Shown here: positions 36,641 through 48,741 of the stretch, in pieces
Numbering within the stretch: the stretch's first letter is position 1
Layout: the number at the start of each line of letters is the position of its first letter
NCBI GenBank assembly: GCA_905331475.1
Contig: CAJNYU010003218.1
Location: 248,001 to 312,000 of the forward strand
Direction of reading: 5' to 3'
DNA length: 64,000 bases
From: Rotaria socialis
Lineage: Eukaryota > Rotifera > Eurotatoria > Philodinida > Philodinidae
Notes under the pieces: generated by a model
The model's input: only the letters and a program-made list of their open reading frames with translations
Told to the model about the DNA's origin: nothing
Database searches by the model: none
Program-made: the position numbers and the translations under genes

Positions 36641-39229
36641 ATAATGAACATAGAAAACAGTACTCCTTATTTTAACATCAAAGACTACGTAGGGATAAAA
36701 TCTATTGTTGTTTTTTATAGTTTTGTATGAAAATTTCGATAATATTGCGTTTCAATATTTTCTCTGTACACTTCAATTAAATGATTTATGCACAAATATA
36801 TGTACACATATTTCACCTAAAATCGAACAATAAAAAACTGATGCAAATTGTTAAATAGTTTAATCCAAGGAAAAAGAACATGAAGATTTTGATGAGTCGT
36901 TGTCAATTTTTGTTCTTGTCATCAATATCATTGAGTGGCTAAAGTAGCTGTCAAATGCATGAGAGCGACAACAACAGAAGTGACGTCTTTGCTACTTCTT
37001 CTTCTTCTTCTTCTTCTTTTCTTTCCTTTTTTCAGACTCGTGGTTATTTTTATTTTTTTTTATTTTTTTTTCTGTTTTTATTATAGTCAGCGATGTTTCT
37101 TTGGCACAGGGAATGACATGATCGTTCTATAATGTGCTGTTCAGAGAACGCACTTTGGAAAGAAGCAAAAAGAATGAAAGACAAGCATCGTGTTCTTCTT
37201 TCTTATTTTTATGTGTAGACATGTGTCTAACTAAAACTGAGGGTGAAAAGCGAGATACTGAAAACTCACCGGCGGCAGCATCAACTGGCTATTAACCGTC
37301 GTTGTTGATGAGCAACGAGCCAGTGAGTGTGTGGTAAAGACGTAAGACAAGGGAGGAAAAAATTCAGTAGATGAGTATCTGGCGATGCCATTGATGATGG
37401 ATTCGAGTATTGACAGCTTAATTGTATAGAACAATCTTCACTAGACAGACCAAACATTAAGAAGACGTCTAAGTTGTCTTTTCTTTGTTCTGATTCAATA
37501 GAGATACATATACAGATAAAGAGAAAGAATAAAACAGAAATATACATGGAAAAACGCATAGATATTGTTTATTGTTCTTAGCCATTGTTTTATCCTATCA
37601 TACATATATATATATTTTTTACACCGCTGACATTATTCGTGGTAAGAAAAGCAATACGAAGAAACAAAAGAGACAAATAATTTCGAACAAATTAAATTTA
37701 CTCAATAAAGCTAGAAAAATTAGACGCATAAAATAATTAGAATCAGACACACATACATACAATCGCTATATTGTATACAATGATATATTGCTAGTCAATT
37801 GTCACAAAAGCTTTTAGAGCTCACGTATTATAAAGAGCAAATAGAGCAAAAGTTCCTTCATTGTTGATAGAATTGATAAATTGTGTGCCAGAAAGAATCA
37901 AGCATTAGCAGACTGACTATCATACGCCTCTAACTCATATATTGCTCATTCATGAGTAATTCAAAATTGTGCTTTTCTTGTTCAATTACTATATATATAT
38001 ATATTCCCTCATTTTGTACTATTTGACGACGACAACTCTATCCATCTTACTCTTTATAAGATAGTTTCTGTCTATGTTTCTACATACCATTGCAAATGAT
38101 CTACGAATTTTCTCGTACTATTCGATGCGCTAGAATGGCCTTGATCGAATCAAACTTCTATTATTGCAGTTAGCAACTTTTTCCCCTTTTCTGTTTCTTT
38201 CTATCACTAATTCTTGACAATTACATATGTGTTCCCGTTGTTTTCTTCTGTATTTCACTCTCCATTACTCATAATGACTATTGATCAGCCGAAATACTCA
38301 GTAAGGAGTACTACAAGAATTAATCTATCACCGTCCGCTTTTGCTATCTAATCTTCTGGAACTAACGTCTGGTTGAACTGTTCTAGCTCATTTGTGAATA
38401 TTAGTACCATAGAACATACATATATATATATATAAAGAGAATAACGAACAATAATGATGATCTGAAATACGTGCTCACTATGTTCTAGATTTGTGCTGAT
38501 AAGAATGGGGACACAACGACGATGTTGAGCTGTCAAAAACAGGAAACATGTCTATCAGTTTGTCTTCCATCAAGCCAATTTATTATGGTCGCTGTTGTAT
38601 ATCGTTGAACGGCACCCTTAAATTTCTTCAAGGTGAGTAAATAAAATATGTAATTTCTGTTATTATGACTCAGAAAAAGAAAAGAAGATGAAGAGAATTT
38701 TACGTTTCAATAATTAATTTAAAAAAATGAAACCTCGTTGAGATTTGAGTGTTTTTTCTGTTAGCTTGAGGAATCTCCTCGCAACGATGTTATTGATATC
38801 TCTTTTTTTTTTGTTCTTTGAAATAGGAATTTTTCAAGCATTATGTAGATGACTGAACGTCTATATCAAATGGTAAATCGAGGTTGTTTTTCTCTTCTTT
38901 ATATTCATCAGTCTTTTTTTTTTATCTATGACAATTTTTTTCCTCTCTCGTCCATGTTGATTATCATTATTTGTAAATGGAGATTAGTCGAAGAACATGC
39001 AGCCGAGTAGTTAACTAAAAACAAAAACGAAGAAAAACCTATCGTGATATGTTTAAATAGTGAAAGGCATGTTTTTATGAAAAAAAAAAGTAATAAAATA
39101 GTGTACGCTCCCGTTTTCTTCCCAGGAACAAAAGACGTCAACAAAGTTATTTCCACGGCGTATATATAATCATTTCTTTATTTGACTAAACCGAGTAGAA
39201 AGCTAGAATGTTTTTCAATCTAGGAAATA
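36641..39229. other. Gene-poor stretch with probable 5' UTR exons of the acyltransferase
   Basis: Contains a CTT microsatellite near 36993-37018 and several (AT)n runs. Near the right end, a TTCAAG|GTGAGT donor at 38632, a short AG-GT bounded piece at 38827-38871 and a CAATCTAG acceptor at 39223 would form non-coding leader exons for the gene starting at 39230. No other coding signal is convincing. Confidence 0.4.
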
Positions 39230-42200
39230 ATGCAACCGGACACTCGATGGGCTCAATCCGTCGTGTCTGACTTAGTTACTACCCCGCTGGATGCTAATCA
39301 TCATACATACGATATCGAAAAAAAACAATTATCTACTGCTTCTATACCTTCGTCAACATCGCAACCACAATTAGTAACAACAACAAGTTTTTTTCCACCA
39401 CAACGTGTCGAACCAATTGATATGCCACGTTCACAACAAACAGCAACACAACATCGTACTAAAACAGGTTATACTCAATCAGCAACAACCGATGAACAAC
39501 TAACAACAGCAATTTATTACCAACAAAATAGACCTATGAAACGTATTATACATCCTGCTGATCGTTCATCAGTTATTGTCATTTTACAAGCTATGTCAAC
39601 TATTATATTCGCAATCTTTATTTCGTTTCCATGCATCATATTATTAGCACTTCTATTACCAATATGTTGGCTCGTACGAACAAGTGCACGATTAATCTGT
39701 CGACATCAATGTACTGTAACGCCATGTGCTTGTAATTATCTATCTTCAAGTGATCTATTCTGGTTTTATAATAGTAATGCATCAACAAATCAAACTAAAA
39801 CCGATGATGAAACAAATAAACTAAACTCTCAAACTATATCACCAATAGGAGCAGCTATTTTTTTTCTTGAAGGTAAATTGCAAAAGAAAAAGAGAAAGAA
39901 AATTTGATTTATAAAAACAAATTACCCTCTATCTAGGAACAGTAAATGAAAATTCATTAAAAAAACTATTAGTTCATCGTCTTATAACAGCGAGTATTCG
40001 ACGTGGTTCAAATATGGGACGAAAATTATTTCCACGATTTTCTCAATTAGTTATTTCCCGTTTTTCTGGTAGAATGTGGAGTGATTATTCACAATTTTCT
40101 ATTGATGAACATGTACATGAAATACCACATAATATTCAATCGGATGAAGAAATTCAAACATATCTATCAACATTATTATCAACAGAATTACCACTTAATC
40201 GTCCTCTCTGGCGATTATATTATAAAAATCGTCTTACACTACGTCCAAATGATAGTATACTCATTTTTTTATATCACCCTGTTTTATCTGATGGAATATC
40301 CTTATTACGTATTTTATTAAAACATGCTGTTGATAATCGTACAACACAATTAGATATAAAACCACGTTTTGCTGGTAGAAATCGTGAAAATATGATATTT
40401 GATTATATAAAAGCATATCTATTTGGACATAAACTTATATTCAGTAAATTATTATCCCGTCTATCGAAAGAAAATTTTTTTAAGCGAACGTTAAATAAAA
40501 ATGATAATATATCAACGAGGAATTCTCAATCACAACAACAACCACGAAGAGTTGTTGTGTGGTCAGCTCCGTTTAGTTTGACACAAGTGAATCGAATGAA
40601 ATTGGTTACGAGAACACGTTTAAATACACTTCTTTCAACAATAGTTATTTCTACTGTGAAATTATACATGGAAAAATATGGGTAAATTTTGTTTATTTCT
40701 AATGAATAGACATTTAAAAGAAAAAAACTCGACATTTTTCAGTTGAACGAAATAAAAACTAATTGCTTTTTTTTGTATAGTTTAACTCGCAGGAAATCCT
40801 ATTTAGAGATACCGTTGTTTTTTTTTTACTTCATTGAGCTTTTATCTTTTCATTTTTTTTCTTTCTTCTATTATCATTTCATAGTTTATCAAATCCGCCA
40901 AATATGAACTGCGTAATGCCTTGTGATCTTCGATCTAATACGGCCAATATAGTTATGGGAAATCAATTATCACATCTATGCATCGAGTTGCCTATGGATA
41001 TTGAAGGTAACATTCCACTCCTATGGTCATTTAATGATAGTGCTAAGCGCTTCAAAGAAAATCGAGATTATGCAACTATGCATTTATTCACACATATCAC
41101 TTATCTTCTATTTCCATATTGCTTGGGTATGTTTACATTATAAAAATAAATATGCATTTCAATAGGAGACATTCGTTATTTTTTAGCTAATAGAATAATA
41201 TCTCGTATTTACAATAGTGCTAGTTTATGGTTAACATCAATCGCTGTCGGGAATAGTGCAGCACTAGCAACAATATCAGTATGCAATCGTGATGTACGAA
41301 ATTTAATATGTTTTAGTCCAAGTATTGGTACAGCTAATATTAATTTTTGTATTACAACATATGCTGATGATATTCGTCTTGCTGTTATTGCGGATCCAAA
41401 TATTGTACCTAATCCAAATTATTTTACTGAATGTTTTATTCAACAAGTAAAAGAAAATTAAACAGAAAATCTTTCATTTTCGATGTATTTATCTGATATC
41501 ATCTGTGTAGTTAACTGTTGTCCAAGATCTTCTTGCTCATCGACGAATTCCAGGTGAAATTCGTCGAATAACTCGACCACCAAGAATACAACCACAAAAG
41601 CAAAGTATCAGTAGTATATCTGATATGCCTGATGATTTATCCATAGAAGAAGTAAGAAAAATAGATAGTATTTTTGTATTTAAAAAAATAATAACCTTGC
41701 TATGATTATCTCACTTGTTTAGATTCAAGCAAAAATGGCAACATTACAACAGGAATTACTCTCATTGAAAAGTCAATTCGAAAATGTTGATATGACTGAT
41801 CCATCATGTCAATCTCAACGTTTAATAATAACAACAAAATTAGAAGAATTAAGACGAGAATTTCGTGAGTTACTTATTAAATTACAGGAACGTCAATGTG
41901 AACTATCGGGTATGATACCAAGCGATGAAGAAGACGAAATGGATCCACATGTTCGCGTACGTTTACGATCGGCAAGTGTTGCGTCAAGAATTTCTCTAAA
42001 ATCAAACGATCAAAGACAAATATCAACAAAGTAAAATGTATACAATAAATTATTTTATTTCATATCTTTTTCCATTCTTCAGAATGTACCAATTAGAAAG
42101 AGATGACGGAACTGAGCTTACTGCCACTGTTATTCAAAAAGCTCCTAACCATCAATAATGAGTTTAACAGTACAGCAAATAGTAAGAAATTTCTTTTTTC

Positions 42201-42418
42201 TTTACATTTACTTTTTTTTACCATAATAATTATAATCATAGGATCGACAAGTTGGCATGCGTCGTGCGCAGTCAGTAAGTATTTGTGACAATACTCAGCG
42301 AGATACACAATCACGAATATCATTGAATCGTCCACCACCAATAACAGCAACCATATCTCCCAGAACACTAGAGATAACAACGAATACTAATTTTCATCTA
42401 GATTCGAATGAAAGTTAG
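39230..42418 (+). CDS. WS/DGAT-type O-acyltransferase
   Basis: Exons 39230-39872, 39937-40681, 40885-41126, 41187-41446, 41511-41651 and 41723-42030 join in phase. The 3' end is uncertain: exon 42083-42158 ends at TAA (804 residues), or a 19-base exon (42163-42181) joins a last exon 42242-42418 (844 residues). Residues 1-110 are a polar tail, ~117-150 a hydrophobic membrane hairpin or TM. Residues ~215-430 look like the wax ester synthase/diacylglycerol acyltransferase N-domain (LPLNRPLWRLYY; HPVLSDG at 328-334), and ~430-630 the matching C-domain (NPPNMNCVMPCDLRS, ICFSPSIGTANINFCITTYADD). A coiled-coil tail ends the protein. Such enzymes join fatty acyl-CoA to alcohols or diacylglycerol. The second His of HHxxxDG, held to be catalytic, is Pro329 here. 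Confidence 0.75.
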
Positions 42419-43992
42419 AAGAATGGAAACTAATGTATGGATATATATATATATGTTTTCATTCTTGCTCAATTTATTTTTACTTTCATTGTACATATAA
42501 ATAAACCGATTGACTGTAAACAGTTAGGTTTTTATTTTGCAGTGCATCTGATTGTTTTTTTTCTTCTTGTTGTCTCGTTCTGCTTATTTTTTTTTGTTTT
42601 CCCGTTATAATTTATCGTTTTATTTACGCTAATTAATAAAAAGAAAAAACAAACCGGAAGCAAGAAAATATAATTAGACGCATGAATCTTGGGCAGGATT
42701 ATACAGCTGACATATTACGATAGATACGCAGCAATGAAAAATATGTAGCGATTGCGTGCCTCTCATAATACGTATTTTTTGTTTCAGTTGATTGAATACT
42801 TTTAGGAAAGCATGAAAAACTTATTAAGCATCGTCCTTTTTTACTCATTTCAGCAAGGAAACAATTTTCATAGCTATTTTGATGTAAAATTCATAAGCTA
42901 TAAAATGTTGTTGAAATAACTAGCAACATAATAAGCCTGATTATGACTTATTTGCTTGAAAGAGGATGTAAGAGAAAATACTTCGTAAAAGAAAGTATGC
43001 ATACCGTGAGAGATAATCCAAATTTTCATAGTAGTTTCTATTGAAAATCAAACAGAATAATTGCTGAATCTTACTGGAATCCAGATTGTTTCCTCTGTTC
43101 TTTATACTAAAAAAATTCTATGTCGCCATCGATCAGCTGATCGAAATCAGGAAAGAAAAACAATAATCAGTGGTAATTGTAAAATTCATTATTTGAAGTA
43201 TATTTAAAGACAGTATTGTTTTTCATGAGTACTTTCGATTTATTGTTCAGTTTTCATTTTGATTCGTTCTAGTGAATTGAAAATAAAATCTAAAATTTGT
43301 TGCTATCTTTATTTTTTCATGCATAACTTCCTGTAAGACAATATGGCCTTTTATTCAAGATCGAAGATAGGGCATTATCAATGCAATCATGATGTTTTCA
43401 TTTGACTGTTGAGTAACTAGGATGTGAGTTCTCTATTTCCGTAATTATCGTGTTAGGAAATATGAACTTTTGATGCATATATCCTGATGATAAAGTAGTT
43501 TTCTGAAGGATCATTAAAATGCTGAACTTCGCACTGGATTGGTAACTTCAGAAAAATGTATTGTTATTATTTTGCATTCTTAATCAAGATCACATCGGAT
43601 AAGTATGGCTATTGGAAACAAAGCACCAATCAGTCCTTGTTTATACGTCTTATAATAAGAATGTATTTTAGAAATACCAAATCGTATAGAAATAATCTCT
43701 TCCATAAAAATATATTATTCCGGTACGTTTTGTAGTATCTATCACGTGTTACTCCCTCTTTGTTTCCAGAATATAATAAAGCCTACTTGTAATGCATTGT
43801 CGTAAATCATTTCATTTGTCAACTGATACCAAGGATTAACAAACAATTTTGTATCTATTGATTCATTAGATGTGATGTTACATATCATTGAATTGTGAAA
43901 AATAATCGATATTAATATAATTTTCTATGAGATAAAAGCTCAAGAAGAAAAAAACTATTTTCTAAGTGATACCTAAATTAATAATACAAAGG
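42419..43992. other. Intergenic, nothing recognised
   Basis: AT-rich DNA with a short (AT)n at 42439-42455. No coding, RNA or repeat structure recognised. Confidence 0.45.
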
Positions 43993-45051
43993 ATGATACT
44001 ATCAATAAATATAGTGATTCTCTGCTTAGTAACATGTTTTAGTTATGTTAATGGTGAAGACAAGAGTGAATTTATTATTGATCTAACTCTGCTAATTAAT
44101 TCACCTGGAAGTATTCGTCATCCTGAGAACTTTGAAAAAGCCAAACAAGCATTACACAATAGTGTCAATTGGCTTAACGTTGGTGTTTTAAAAAAGCTGG
44201 TGTAGCTCTTATAAATTTTGCATTAAATGTATCACTTGTTGATGCTCAAAGTAGAGTATTTGAATTTCAAAAAAAACAGTCCTAGTCAACAATATTGCTG
44301 CACTTTAACGAATTTGTGTAGGAAAAGCTACTGGAAAAGCTTTAATTTTGGCTAAGAAATATGGCGAAATAAATTGTTGAGCTTTAAGTGAAAGAGTTCC
44401 ACGTGTTTTTGTTATATTCACTGATGGTCATAGTAATACAGGTCCAGCAGGAATGCCTGCTACTCAAGCACTACGTGATACACTAATTGAAGGCAGTGCT
44501 TTTGCTACAGGTATAGGAAACATTGGTCAACAAGGTGAACAAGAATTAACTGCCATTGCTGGTATTACCGGCAATGTTTTGAGCATTGCTTCTTACAGTG
44601 ATTTGATTTGTGCAGCGAATGCTATTGCAATACAAATATGTGATTATCCAGCTTCTATCGAACCTAATGTAAGAACTCAAGTTGAAGTAACAGGAAATAT
44701 AACTCAATATTATAAAATACACACATCAAACAAAGTGGCTAAAAATACGTTTTTTGAAATCGAGATAAATGATATAGAAGGACAAGTAAGTTTATCAATA
44801 ACTATTCGTTTAGAAGAGAGAAAAAAAGAAATTTTTTTTTTAAATTTTAGTCTATTGTACATACGTCGAGAACCGATGGAAAACCAAAATCATTTGCATC
44901 AAAAAGTAATAGTAAACGAACTGTAAGAAGCAACGTCTACACAACATGCGTACCAGCAGATCCACAACATGCCTATTTCAGTGTTCAAATCGTTAAATCA
45001 AAAATGTGCAAATCGAATTTTATTGTCCGTGTAAATTCGTTTGATTCTTAA
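43993..45051 (+). pseudogene. Broken secreted von Willebrand factor A-domain gene
   Basis: ATG 43993 begins a clear signal peptide (ILSINIVILCLVTCFSYVNG) followed by the first vWA strand (FIIDLTLLINSPGSIRHPENF). MIDAS-type DxSxS reads NSPGS, so the first metal ligand is lost. A frameshift in an A-run near 44198 ends the frame; the sequence goes on one frame over, with further stops near 44283, 44309 and 44382. From 44400 on the frame is good again: RVFVIFTDGHSNTG, then GSAFATGIGNIGQQGEQEL, then a second exon 44852-45051 after an intron (donor GTAAGTTT near 44787), ending at TAA 45049-45051 with a Cys-bearing beta-rich tail. Secreted vWA proteins bind matrix or other proteins. Several independent lesions make this a pseudogene. 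Confidence 0.65.
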
Positions 45052-45597
45052 AACAGTACATTTAGTTCATAGAATTAATTAAAAGAATAATTCTCCGATG
45101 ATATTCGAGGACCTATTAAGTACTATTGTAGAAAGAAGGGAAAAAGAATTCAAAATTTTATTATGTTAAAAACGACAAGTGTTTATTATCATGTCAATGG
45201 AAACGTATGCGTCATATAACTCATTGAATGTAGTAATGAAATCAATTATGGAAATTGAATATTGCAAAAGCATCTAGAAATAGAAGATACGCAAAGCTTA
45301 GTTCTCTTTTTTTTTCGTATTCATTTGTTGTCTGTTAATCCGACCAAAATAAATCACTTGTTTTTGTTATTTCTTCTAGACAATTTTACTGCAAAATAAA
45401 TAATAGTAAAAAGAGAACTAACATTGCGTGTACTCTTTAACGTGTTCTACTTCTATTACTTTCTTCTTAGGTTCGCTTAGTGGTAAGGATACATGTTTCG
45501 AAGAAAGATCAATTGTATGACTCTCCCTATCAGAAATACAACAATTTCGTAATGGTTCCGACCAAATGAATCGCTAAAAATGATCTTCTTACTTACT
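45052..45597. other. Intergenic, nothing recognised
   Basis: AT-rich spacer between the vWA remnant and the hAT-like element. No feature recognised. Confidence 0.4.
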
Positions 45598-46056
45598 TAT
45601 ACGAGTAGAGGTGTAAGCCGAGCGGCTGAGCCGCCACCGCCAATGTTTAGCGAAAAAATCCAGCTGCCACCGATGAATCAAAAGAATTTTTAATCTTCGC
45701 ACCGTCGCTGCCATCAGACCAAAACAATTCTTAATTTTTAAGCCGCAGCCGCCGTCATATAAGCAGAAATACGAAATTTTTGAATATGTTCGATACTCAG
45801 AAACAGTATTTTGGATTCTTCTGATCTAGCTGTTAATAAGAACGTTCTATATTATCATTTTCCCCTTTTTTGTTACATACTTCTCAAAACTACGAAATTT
45901 TTTTAAAATAGCATCTAAAAATTTTGATTCGCCGCCGCCGGTGAACCAAAAAAAAATTTATTTTTGAGCCGTCGCCGTCGCCAATGGGCGAAAAATTTTT
46001 AAATTGTTGAGTCGTCGCCACTAACCGAGGCGTTGGCTTACACTTCTATATACGAG
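45598..46056. mobile_element. 443-base hAT-like MITE with GCC-rich body and perfect 8-base target duplication
   Basis: Element 45606-46048 has ends TAGAGGTGTAAGCC and, inverted, TAGAAGTGTAAGCC (13 of 14 match). It is flanked by TATACGAG on both sides (45598-45605 and 46049-46056). The interior repeats GCCGCC/GTCGCC triplets followed by AAAAATTTTTAA-like tracts, far richer in G+C than its surroundings. No long frame. hAT superfamily by end sequence and duplication length. Confidence 0.85.
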
Positions 46057-47119
46057 TGCTCTAGAAAAAGCTAATATTAGAAATTGATTTTTACAAATTT
46101 CAACTTGAAGATTTATTTCCTAAAATCATATTCAATCACAAAAAAAAACAATTACTTACATAAATCAATTATCGGATATATTGCTTAAATTTTCAGTTGA
46201 ACTTTTGCATTGAAGCAGACAGCGGTTTGTGTGTTGAGTTTCTTGCAGAAATCTCATTGTCGATGTCAGTTTAGGATTGTGGCATAGGAATTTTATTGTC
46301 ATGTTAGGTTCTCTTTGTATTGGCTTGATAATATACTAATTCGAAACATAGAAAGAAGCAATATTAAGTTAATTACTGTCTTATACTGATGATCGTTAAA
46401 AGTTTTTTTCACCAAATGAGACATGTATGTGCTATATTTGAAAGTACAGTTCTTTTTGTTCTTACTATTAATAATTGTTTTTTTTTACGGCCGGAGAATC
46501 TATTCTGTTTTATGAAGAAGTAAGCAATAATTGGAAAAGATTAATATTCGAAACGAGAAACTTTAACGCCATAATTCTACAATAATACTCTACATGTCAT
46601 TTTACAATTTTTAGAATTCATCAAATTTTAAGATCTAGATAATAATCGTTCTCATCGGCAAACAATTCTATTAAGTTAAACTCTACTATTCATTGGCTAC
46701 GGATTACTGAATCTGATTCTTCTAAGTTTTGATTCTATGCCTTTGTTTCATCGAAATTTTATGAAGACAATGAAATTTAAAAAAATCATTTCTATTTGCA
46801 GTCGATCTAAACTACAATAAGTCCATCTATAATGAATAGAAATTAGTATCAATGGGAATTTTCTTTAACTATATTTCTATATAAAAAACAATTTCGTAGT
46901 CTTATTTTTATATACTGATTCGCAAAATTTATATCATTCGATCGAAGAAATAAATCTCTAAAAAAATGAATCAATGAATATACTCTTGCCAAGGTTGTTT
47001 CTTCTCTTGTCACGCTTATTATTGAAAGAAATATATCATGCGCAAATGAAAAATTAATATATGTAATAACCTTGCATATATTTATAGGTCATTTGCAAGA
47101 AGAAGTTACATATGTTTAG
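46057..47119. other. Intergenic, upstream of the Mab-21-like gene
   Basis: AT-rich. A TTTATAG acceptor at 47090 and a possible TTTAG directly before ATG 47120 suggest a spliced 5' UTR. Nothing else recognised. Confidence 0.4.
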
Positions 47120-48604
47120 ATGAAAACTGAGAACGATATACGAGTTGTAGTTATTGGTCATCTTGACGATGAACAATCTATTGAACCAATCAATGAGAAA
47201 TTAAATGAATATAAAATTCGTCTTAATGAACAATTAAAAACAATTCCTGAATTATATTCACAAGATGATGATCCCGATTCAGAATATATCGATGGTTTTC
47301 GAATGAAATCTCGTTTTATTAAATCAAATCATCTGTTATCATTTACTAAAGAACAAGATCGCCTTATTGAAATAACAGAACCAACACGACGTCAATCCTA
47401 TATTGATATTCATAAGCATTATCCAATAGGTTCATTTGATTTATGGATATTATCGGCTCGTTTAGAGCATGAATCAATGTCTGTAGATAATTGGTGGCGA
47501 GCTTATAAAACATTAACAGCACCATCAAAAATGAATAGTAAAGAAGAACAGATTCAATTATGTTGTGCGCCTGCTTTTAATCTACCTTTACCAAAACAGA
47601 TTGCACGTCAAGCAGCTTGTTTAATAAAATTCTATGAGATGTTTAAAGCAAGTGTATTTTTAAGTGATCGGTCATCATCATCAACAAGTTTTTTATCAAG
47701 TATAAGTCATATTATTCCAGCTATACAATTATCATTTCGTCCTAAAATTCTTCAATGGTTTGATGAAAGAATTCACAATCATCAACGTTTAAAATATCTT
47801 TTAGATTCTAATTGTTTATGTCTAGTTGCTTGTGGATCGAAAAAGACTACATTTCGATATGATTTTTCACTGATTGAACTAAAGATTTTTAATCAATTCA
47901 ATACAAGTGAATGTCAATTGAATATATTTGTAAAACGATTTGCTGTTAAATATTTAAACTGTTCATTAGATAATTCTTTTCTTCGTACAAGCATTTTATG
48001 GATATGTGAAATTCATGATCTTGAAAATTATCATAATATATTTGAAGTTTGGGTATCATTTATGCGTGATGTATGTCGAAAACGTTATTTAGCACATTAT
48101 TTTCTTGAAAATACGAATATTTTTGAAGAATATGCTGGTTTAGAAGATACAATTAGTACTTTAAATTATAAAAATATTGATCTATTTATTGACAAACTTG
48201 AAGAAAATCTTATTTTTCCTTATGTCTATCAATATAATGAACGGATGAAAAATTTATTAGAATTTTTCAACAATCTTCCTGTTATAGCTGTCAAAATGAA
48301 AACGATCTATAATGTTATTGTTAAATCACAATTTCCTCGTGCTAACAATTCCCTACATGAAATATGTAGCCTACTTTGTCATTTATCATTTTTAGAAGAC
48401 GACGATAAAGATCATATAATTAGTTTTTGGGATCAACAATGGAGAAAATTATTTATTGATTTCGACCGAGATGATATTGTGCTTCAACAACGACTTGTCG
48501 ACTATCGCCCAAATCAATTAGCACAACACATGACAGAAAGTGTTTTGAAACTTATTCAAATAGATTTAATTCAAATGATTAATTTAATAAAATCAAATAT
48601 GTAA
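47120..48604 (+). CDS. Mab-21-domain protein without visible nucleotidyltransferase motif
   Basis: A single intron-free frame of 494 residues. An in-frame TAG lies directly before the ATG, so the start is well set unless splicing occurs there. Residues ~195-300 match the conserved Mab-21/cGAS C-terminal part: HIIPAIQLSFRPKILQWFDER (canonical DIVPAI..P..W..R), LVACGSKKTTFRYDFSLIE (the W-R-x-S-F-S-x-x-E motif) and LRTSILWICE (the K-T-x-x-L-W-x-x-E motif). The first 190 residues have no clear GS-x-x and D/E-x-D catalytic pair; IGSFDLWILSARLE at 103-116 is the only relic. cGAS-type members make cyclic dinucleotides; many Mab-21 proteins do not, and this one probably lacks catalysis. The C-terminal 190 residues are helical. 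A (CAA)n run follows the stop. It converges with the FTCD gene, 137 bases apart. Confidence 0.75.
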   Translation: MKTENDIRVVVIGHLDDEQSIEPINEKLNEYKIRLNEQLKTIPELYSQDDDPDSEYIDGFRMKSRFIKSNHLLSFTKEQDRLIEITEPTRRQSYIDIHKHYPIGSFDLWILSARLEHESMSVDNWWRAYKTLTAPSKMNSKEEQIQLCCAPAFNLPLPKQIARQAACLIKFYEMFKASVFLSDRSSSSTSFLSSISHIIPAIQLSFRPKILQWFDERIHNHQRLKYLLDSNCLCLVACGSKKTTFRYDFSLIELKIFNQFNTSECQLNIFVKRFAVKYLNCSLDNSFLRTSILWICEIHDLENYHNIFEVWVSFMRDVCRKRYLAHYFLENTNIFEEYAGLEDTISTLNYKNIDLFIDKLEENLIFPYVYQYNERMKNLLEFFNNLPVIAVKMKTIYNVIVKSQFPRANNSLHEICSLLCHLSFLEDDDKDHIISFWDQQWRKLFIDFDRDDIVLQQRLVDYRPNQLAQHMTESVLKLIQIDLIQMINLIKSNM

Positions 48605-48741
48605 TAAAGAAAAAGAAAGCAACAACAACAACAACAACAGCAGCAACGACAACAACAATAGGACAAGACTAGACTAGTTGGTGCAAAATAAAAATGATAT
48701 CACATTTGAAAGGAAAATGAAAATTTATATTTTTATTGAAT

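Noticed and set aside
36935..37132. Hydrophobic frame with Leu/Phe runs
   Set aside because: Translation of a CTT microsatellite and T-runs.
48618..48660. CAA repeat after the Mab-21-like stop as extra coding sequence
   Set aside because: It follows TAA stops in frame; treated as 3' UTR microsatellite.
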